Shown here piece by piece: positions 7,547-12,077 of a stretch of DNA of 12,077 bases; the first letter of the stretch is position 1; every line of letters starts with the position of its first letter. The stretch lies in the NCBI GenBank assembly GCA_002422955.1, contig DITY01000135.1, forward strand, positions 1-12,077, in the 5' to 3' direction. The position numbers were made by a program, and so were the translations under genes. The DNA comes from Planctomycetaceae bacterium UBA6172. Its GTDB lineage: Bacteria; Planctomycetota; Planctomycetia; Pirellulales; Pirellulaceae. The notes below the pieces were generated by a model. It made no database searches. It was not told where the DNA came from and worked only from the letters and a program-made list of their open reading frames with translations.

Positions 7547-7764
7547 CTCTTTTAGACTAATCGCACCTCAGCCAACCCGCAAGCCGATCGCTCGGCAGCG
7601 GTGCGTGAACCGCCCTCCGCTTCCCGCAAACGTTCCTACGCATCCCGCCCGCGGCGGGCCGAAAATTTGACGGAGCCTCGCCGGTGGTTGACATTGATGC
7701 TGCGCCGGTTGGTCACCTCCAGCCACACTCGCTTTCCTTGAGCTTCACTCGGAGTCCACACCTC
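7547..7764. promoter_or_regulatory. Divergent intergenic region between the efflux-side gene and the secreted hydrolase
   Basis: The 218 bases between the two divergent start codons should hold promoters for both directions. I see no confident pair of sigma70-like boxes. A TTGACA at 7688-7693 (plus strand) has no good -10 partner at 17 bases. A GC-rich inverted repeat sits in the middle (7644-7658). Confidence 0.35.
7644..7658. repeat. GC-rich 6-base inverted repeat in the divergent intergenic region
   Basis: CCCGCC (7644-7649) and GGCGGG (7653-7658) pair perfectly around CGC. A-rich then T-rich bases follow, but there is no run of T directly after the stem. Given the high GC content it may be chance; an operator is possible. 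Confidence 0.25.
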
Positions 7765-9489
7765 ATGCCTGCTGTCCTGTCTCGCACCTGGAACCGATTG
7801 GCAACGACCGGTCACCGCTCGCGATTGCGAATCATTGCCGGACTGCTCGCGATGTTGGCGATTTCGCCGGTGACGGCACAGACCTTACCCCCGTTGGATT
7901 TAGGGACCATCCGGGAAACCCATCAATTGATTCCCATGCGCGACGGGAAACACCTGTCGGCCTGGATCTACTCCCCGCCCGGCGCAGGTCCCTGGCCGGT
8001 GCTGTTCGAGCAGCGATATGCCGACCTGCGCGGTGCAGGGACCCGGCGGGCGGCGGCGAAGTTGGCCGAGTCGGGCTATGTCGTGGCCATGGTGAATTAC
8101 CGCGGCACCTATCTGTCCGAAGGAACCTGGGTCGGCTACCGGGCGTTGGGTTGGGGCGAGTTGCAAGACGGTTACGACATCTGCGAATGGCTGGGAACCC
8201 AGGAGTGGAGCAGCGGAAAAGTTGGGACCTTTGGTAGCTCCCAAGCCGGCTATGCACAGAACTTTCTGGCGATCACCCAGCCTCCCCATTTGGTCGCGCA
8301 GTACATGGTCGATACCGGACTGAGCCTGTTTCATGAAGGCTATCGGATCGGCGGCACGACCCGGCCGGAGCGGTTCAAGTCGCTCGCGCAGGTGTGCCGT
8401 GAACCCGCGGACAACGAACGGTTGCTCGAAGAATGGTTTCGGCATCCGCACTACGACGATTACTGGCGTGACGAAGACTGTTCGCTGCACTTCGACAAAA
8501 TGAATGTTCCCTGCTTCACCATCGGCAGTTGGTATGACTTCATGAACCAGGGATCGATCGCCAGTTTTCAGGGGCGGCAGGATCGCGGCGGGCCGAACTC
8601 CCGCGGTCAGCAGCAACTGATCATCGGGCCATGGCTGCATGGGCGGCTGAATAAAGGTCGCCAAGTCGGCCAACTGACCTATCCGGAGAACGCCGTCTGG
8701 CCCGAGGAAACGCACATGGTCCGTTGGTTCGATCATTGGCTCAAAGGCGTCGACAACGATGTCGAAAAAGACCCGGCCGTACGGTACTACGTGATGGGTG
8801 CCGTGGACGAAGCAGGTGCCCCCGGCAACATCTGGCGCACCGCCGCGGCCTTTCCGCCGCCCAGCACCCTGACACCGATCTACCTCGCGCAGAACGGCCT
8901 GTTGCAGGAAAGTCCCCCGGGTGCCGCCGAGGGCTCGACGTCGCTCGTCAGCGATCCGCTTGCCCCCTGCCAAATCCCGGGCGGCGGCTTCCCCGGGGCG
9001 GCGGATGCCAGAGCGTTCGAGCAGCAGGCGGAAGTGCGGACCTTCACGACCCCGGTGCTGGAAACCGCGGTGGAGTGGACCGGTCGGATTCGGGCGGAAC
9101 TTCAGATGTCGTCCACGGCACCGGACACCGACGTGATCGTGCGAGTCAGCGATGTCTATCCGGACGGCCGCTCGATTCTGATCGTCGACTACCCACAGCG
9201 GCTGCGCTACCGAACGGGGTTTGATCGCGAGGTGCTGTTGACACCGGGCGAGGTCGTGCCGGTGAGCTTCGATGTCGGCTGGATCAGCCAGATCTTCAAC
9301 GCCGGGCATCGGATTCGGGTCACGATCGCCAGTACCGGGGCACCGTTTTATGAACCGAATCCGCAGACCGGCAAGCCGTTGACGATCGAGTTCCCCGAGG
9401 ATGCCATTTCCGCGACCAACACGATTCATCACAACCGGACCTATCCGTCCCGCATCCTAGCGCCCGTCGCCCCCGCGCTACCCGAGTGA
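7765..9489 (+). CDS. Secreted CocE/NonD-family alpha/beta hydrolase (S15-like)
   Basis: ATG at 7765 is preferred (GGAG at 7751-7754, ten bases upstream) because a signal peptide then follows: basic SRLR, a hydrophobic stretch at about 21-35, and a likely cleavage near VTAQT (36-40). An upstream in-frame GTG at 7684 would put 27 extra residues before it. The product has 574 residues. The catalytic triad aligns with cocaine esterase. Nucleophile S159 is in GSSQAGYAQ (GVSYLGVTQ in CocE), Asp is D258 in GSWYD, and His is H292 in GPWLH. The hydrolase fold covers about 50-320 and the C-terminal jelly-roll (X-Pro dipeptidyl-peptidase C-terminal type) about 340-565. Family members cleave esters or amides, including cocaine, beta-lactam side chains and X-Pro dipeptides; the natural substrate cannot be told. 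The enzyme is probably periplasmic or extracellular. It is monocistronic here, divergent from the efflux genes and convergent with DUF1501 across a 55-base gap. Confidence 0.93.
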   Translation: MPAVLSRTWNRLATTGHRSRLRIIAGLLAMLAISPVTAQTLPPLDLGTIRETHQLIPMRDGKHLSAWIYSPPGAGPWPVLFEQRYADLRGAGTRRAAAKLAESGYVVAMVNYRGTYLSEGTWVGYRALGWGELQDGYDICEWLGTQEWSSGKVGTFGSSQAGYAQNFLAITQPPHLVAQYMVDTGLSLFHEGYRIGGTTRPERFKSLAQVCREPADNERLLEEWFRHPHYDDYWRDEDCSLHFDKMNVPCFTIGSWYDFMNQGSIASFQGRQDRGGPNSRGQQQLIIGPWLHGRLNKGRQVGQLTYPENAVWPEETHMVRWFDHWLKGVDNDVEKDPAVRYYVMGAVDEAGAPGNIWRTAAAFPPPSTLTPIYLAQNGLLQESPPGAAEGSTSLVSDPLAPCQIPGGGFPGAADARAFEQQAEVRTFTTPVLETAVEWTGRIRAELQMSSTAPDTDVIVRVSDVYPDGRSILIVDYPQRLRYRTGFDREVLLTPGEVVPVSFDVGWISQIFNAGHRIRVTIASTGAPFYEPNPQTGKPLTIEFPEDAISATNTIHHNRTYPSRILAPVAPALPE

Positions 9490-9544
9490 CCTGGACCAAC
9501 CGAGGGGCCCGCCGCGCCGTGATGCGAAGTGCGGTGGCCGGCGA

Positions 9545-11062
9545 TCAGACGAGGATCTCGCTAACCACCCGTGCCGGCTCGACGCCGGTGAGGCGGAAGT
9601 CAAGGCCTTGGAAGCGGTAGGAAAACTTCTCGTGATCGATCCCTAACCGGTTCAGGATCGTGGCATGCAGGTCACGAACATGCACCGGGTTCTCGGCGAC
9701 GTTGTAGGAAAAATCGTCCGTCGAGCCGTAAGTTTGACCGGGACGAATCCCGCCGCCCGCCGCCCAAACCGTGAAACAGCGGGGATGATGATCGCGCCCC
9801 CCTTCGGGACTGTCCCAAGCCCCTTGCCCGGCCACACCGCGACCGAACTCGCCACCCCACACGACCAAGGTCTCGTCGAGCAATCCGCGTCGTTTCAAAT
9901 CGGTGACCAGCGCGGCGCTGGCCTGGTCGGTGTCGCGGCAACGAGCGACACACCAGGAGCTGAGTCGGCTGTGATGGTCCCAGTCGGGATGAAAGAGTTG
10001 CACGAATCGCACGCCGCGCTCGATCAACCGCCGCGCCAGGATGCAGTTGGCCGCGTAGGTACCGGGACGGCGCGAATCGGGGCCATACAACTCGAAGACT
10101 TCCTCCGGCTCATCGCTCATGTCATTCAGCTCGGGGACGGACGATTGCATCCGCCAAGCCATCTCATACTGCCGGATTCGTGTCTCGATTTCCGGATCGC
10201 CGCTGTTGGCAAATTGGATCCGGTTCAACTCGGCGATGCCGTCGAGCATGTCGCGACGGACCGCGCGAGGAATCCCGTCGGGGTCACGTAGATACAGGAC
10301 CGGCTCCTTCGCGTTCCGTAGCTTCACGCCTTGGTACCGCGACGGTAAAAAACCGCTGCCCCAGTAGTGGTCATACAGCGGCTGATCACTGGGCCGTTTC
10401 ATCTTGGAGATCAGCACCAAGTAATCCGGCAGGTTCCGGTTTTCACTCCCCAGCCCGTAGCTGGTCCAAGCACCGAGGCTGGGCCGGCCAGGCAACTGAT
10501 GTCCGGTCAGGAACTTGGTCATCGCCGGCGCATGATTGATCTGATCGGTGACCATCGATTTGATGAAGCACAGGTCGTCAACGACCTTAGCGTGATGGGG
10601 TAGCCATTCGCCGATCGTCGCGCGGCTTTCGCCATAAGTGCCGAACGACGTCCGCGCGGGCATGATCAACTGCTTCTGGTTCGACGTCATCGTCGTCAGA
10701 CGCTGACCCTGACGAACACTTTCGGGAAGTTCCTGACCGGCCAACTTGATCAGGTCCGGCTTGTGGTCGAACAGTTCGATCTGTGAAGGCCCGCCAGACT
10801 GGGTCAGGAAAATTACCCGCTTCGCGGTCGCGGGGTGATGTGGGAGTCCTGGCAGACCGAGCGGGGCAGGGGCGGACTCGGTGGCGCCGAGGGTCGATTC
10901 GAGCAGCGATAACGCGATCGCACCCAAACCGAGGCCCGCACCACGCCCGAGGAAATACCGCCGCGGGATGGCTAGCGATTCGTCCGATGAACGCGGCGGG
11001 CTGTGCAGCGACGACTGACTGTTCGACCTACCAGGCAGGCCATTCGCAAACGGCTCATTCAT
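9545..11062 (-). CDS. DUF1501 protein, Tat-exported, alkaline-phosphatase/sulfatase-like fold
   Basis: The 505-residue product has a twin-arginine leader: R34-R35 in PRRYFLGRGAG followed by a Gly/Ala/Leu-rich core (41-54), after an unusually long Ser/Pro-rich lead of about 30 residues. Typical DUF1501 blocks are in order: IFLTQSGGPSQIELFDHKP (84-102), NHAP (176-179), FHPDWDHH (357-364), WGGEFGR (402-408) and GRDHHP (422-427). The Asp/His clusters suggest a metal site like that of the alkaline phosphatase/sulfatase superfamily to which this family is related. The biochemical function of DUF1501 is not established; it is usually paired with DUF1549/DUF1553 proteins in planctomycetes, often in polysaccharide-related loci. 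ATG at 11062 overlaps the upstream DUF1553 gene by 8 bases, so translation is probably coupled. It ends 55 bases from the convergent hydrolase gene, with no clear terminator between them. Confidence 0.95.
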   Translation of the reverse strand: MNEPFANGLPGRSNSQSSLHSPPRSSDESLAIPRRYFLGRGAGLGLGAIALSLLESTLGATESAPAPLGLPGLPHHPATAKRVIFLTQSGGPSQIELFDHKPDLIKLAGQELPESVRQGQRLTTMTSNQKQLIMPARTSFGTYGESRATIGEWLPHHAKVVDDLCFIKSMVTDQINHAPAMTKFLTGHQLPGRPSLGAWTSYGLGSENRNLPDYLVLISKMKRPSDQPLYDHYWGSGFLPSRYQGVKLRNAKEPVLYLRDPDGIPRAVRRDMLDGIAELNRIQFANSGDPEIETRIRQYEMAWRMQSSVPELNDMSDEPEEVFELYGPDSRRPGTYAANCILARRLIERGVRFVQLFHPDWDHHSRLSSWCVARCRDTDQASAALVTDLKRRGLLDETLVVWGGEFGRGVAGQGAWDSPEGGRDHHPRCFTVWAAGGGIRPGQTYGSTDDFSYNVAENPVHVRDLHATILNRLGIDHEKFSYRFQGLDFRLTGVEPARVVSEILV

Positions 11063-12077
11063 GGGTCATCGCCTCGTCCAAGTTGAAGACCGAACTGGCG
11101 AGAATCGCATGCGCCGCGACTTCCGCGGCCTGATCGTCAGGCAGCGGCTCGCCTTGTCCGGCGGTGATCACGGCTTGCGCGTCCGCGGGATGACTTTGAT
11201 AGTGCGTGGCCGCGCGCGCCAACGTTGCCTGAAGGATTTGGGTCTCGGCCGCGCTCGGCTCACGGGAGCAGACTTGCAGGAACAACCGGCGCACGCGATT
11301 CGCTGGCGTCGCCTCGGCCGCGACGACTTCTCGAGCCAGCGCCACCGCGGCCTCCAACATCCCGGTGTCGTTGAGCAACGTAAGTGCTTGCAGCGGCGTA
11401 TTGGTGCGCAGCGTCTGCACTTCACAAACCCGTCGCTGGGCGGCATCGAACAGGAAGGTCGGCGCGCTCGAACGCCGCCAAAAGGCGTACAGGCTACGAC
11501 GGTATTGAGCCGGCCCGGGACTGGGGTGGTAGGTGTATCGCCCCATGAAAATTTCCTCCCACACCCCGGGCGGTTGCTGCGGAAAGACGGGCGGTCCGCC
11601 GATCGCCGGATTCAGCAAGCCGCTCGACCGCAGCGCCGCGTCGCGAATCATCCAGCTGGGCAATCGATACCGTGCCCCGCGGGCGAGCAGCCGATTGTCC
11701 GGGTCGGCTTCGAGCGCGGTGGGCGACGCGAAGCTGCTCTGCCGATAGACACGACTGGTGACCATCAGCCGCAACAGATGTCGCAAGTCCCAACCGCTCT
11801 CGACCAGTTCGACCGCCAACCAATCGAGCACTTCCGGATGCGTCGGCCGTTCCCCTTGCAAGCCGAAATCCTCGACAGTGCGGACCAACCCGTCGCCGAA
11901 TGTGATCTGCCACAGATGGTTCGCCACAACCCGAGCGGTCAGCGGGTTGTCGGGCTGAACCAGCCACCGGGCCAGATCGAGACGAGTCAAGTTGCCCGAT
12001 TCGGCCTGACCGTCGGTGGGTGACTGCAGCTCAGTGGCGGGCCAAGGCAGGATCGCGGTCGGGAATCGACGCTCGAC
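11055..12077 (-). CDS. DUF1549/DUF1553 (PSD1-type) protein, C-terminal part only
   Basis: The frame runs open to the right edge, so the start lies outside the window; a TTG at 11990 is internal, since conserved family sequence spans it. The 340 residues seen cover the DUF1553 region. They include RLDLARWLVQPDNPLTARVV, NHLWQITFGDGLVRT, DFGLQGERPTHPEVLDWLA, RDAALRSSGLL, RRSLYAFWRRSSAP and the hallmark RTNTPLQALTLLND. The missing N-terminal portion normally holds a signal peptide, often a cytochrome c-like (PSCyt1) domain, and DUF1549. These large exported planctomycete proteins have no proven activity. A redox or polysaccharide-degrading role has been proposed from the cytochrome domain and gene neighbourhoods. 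The stop codon overlaps the DUF1501 start: ATGAATGA serves both genes in different frames. This suggests one operon with coupled translation. Confidence 0.95.
   Translation of the reverse strand, partial: VERRFPTAILPWPATELQSPTDGQAESGNLTRLDLARWLVQPDNPLTARVVANHLWQITFGDGLVRTVEDFGLQGERPTHPEVLDWLAVELVESGWDLRHLLRLMVTSRVYRQSSFASPTALEADPDNRLLARGARYRLPSWMIRDAALRSSGLLNPAIGGPPVFPQQPPGVWEEIFMGRYTYHPSPGPAQYRRSLYAFWRRSSAPTFLFDAAQRRVCEVQTLRTNTPLQALTLLNDTGMLEAAVALAREVVAAEATPANRVRRLFLQVCSREPSAAETQILQATLARAATHYQSHPADAQAVITAGQGEPLPDDQAAEVAAHAILASSVFNLDEAMTHE

Noticed and set aside
7473..7670. A 65-codon plus-strand open frame in the divergent intergenic region
   Set aside because: It overlaps the start of the small exported protein gene and has no ribosome-binding site or motif.
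7688..7693. TTGACA as a promoter -35 box for the hydrolase
   Set aside because: No sequence resembling TATAAT occurs 16-18 bases downstream; the hexamer alone is not evidence.
7900..9432. A 510-codon open frame on the minus strand inside the hydrolase gene
   Set aside because: It lies wholly antisense to a gene with an intact triad and signal peptide, and shows no recognisable domain. Long antisense frames are expected in GC-rich DNA.
9490..9544. Possible bidirectional terminator between the hydrolase and DUF1501 genes
   Set aside because: The stretch is GC-rich, but I could not find a clean stem with flanking T or A runs.
11061..12023. A 320-codon open frame on the plus strand opposite the DUF1553 gene
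   Set aside because: The opposite strand carries unmistakable DUF1553 motifs, while this frame is Arg/Gln/Gly-rich without domains.

Overview
The window looks like a piece of a GC-rich Planctomycetota chromosome, probably Pirellulales-like. The main reason is the DUF1553/DUF1501 gene pair at the right end, which is a hallmark of that phylum. A planctomycete-looking adaptor subunit and a twin-arginine leader on the DUF1501 protein agree with it. This is judged from protein sequence only; no 16S or other marker is present. Genes are packed tightly and no stretch over 300 bases lacks a gene. I see no tRNA, rRNA, CRISPR array, transposase or integrase.

Layout: (1) 1-995 (+), 3' part of an enolase-superfamily (mandelate racemase/sugar-acid dehydratase type) gene, cut by the left edge. 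(2) 981-1991 (-), a PLP-dependent threonine/serine dehydratase-like enzyme that converges on gene 1 with a 15-base tail-to-tail overlap. (3) 2073-5195 (-), a heavy-metal RND pump of CzcA type. (4) 5276-6868 (-), its periplasmic adaptor (CzcB-like), with an unusual helical insertion and a long linker. (5) 7016-7546 (-), a small exported His/Cys-containing protein of unknown function. (6) 7765-9489 (+), a secreted CocE/NonD-type alpha/beta hydrolase, divergent from gene 5. (7) 9545-11062 (-), a Tat-exported DUF1501 protein. (8) 11055-12077 (-), the C-terminal part of a DUF1549/DUF1553 protein, cut by the right edge and overlapping gene 7 by 8 bases.

Genes 5, 4 and 3, transcribed right to left, form the most coherent unit: small exported protein, adaptor, RND pump. 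This is a probable divalent-metal efflux operon. The proton-relay acids D401/D407/E414 of the CzcA class are present, and the three CusA copper-binding methionines appear to be replaced. No outer-membrane factor (CzcC/TolC) and no metal-responsive regulator is encoded in the window. A perfect 9-base inverted repeat lies just upstream of the adaptor gene. Genes 8 and 7 form a second unit that is almost certainly translationally coupled. The sugar-acid enzyme, dehydratase and hydrolase are metabolic genes with no clear link to these units.

I do not see a convincingly new multi-gene system. The best candidates for something undescribed are the small His/Cys protein at the head of the efflux operon and the insertion in the adaptor's coiled-coil region.
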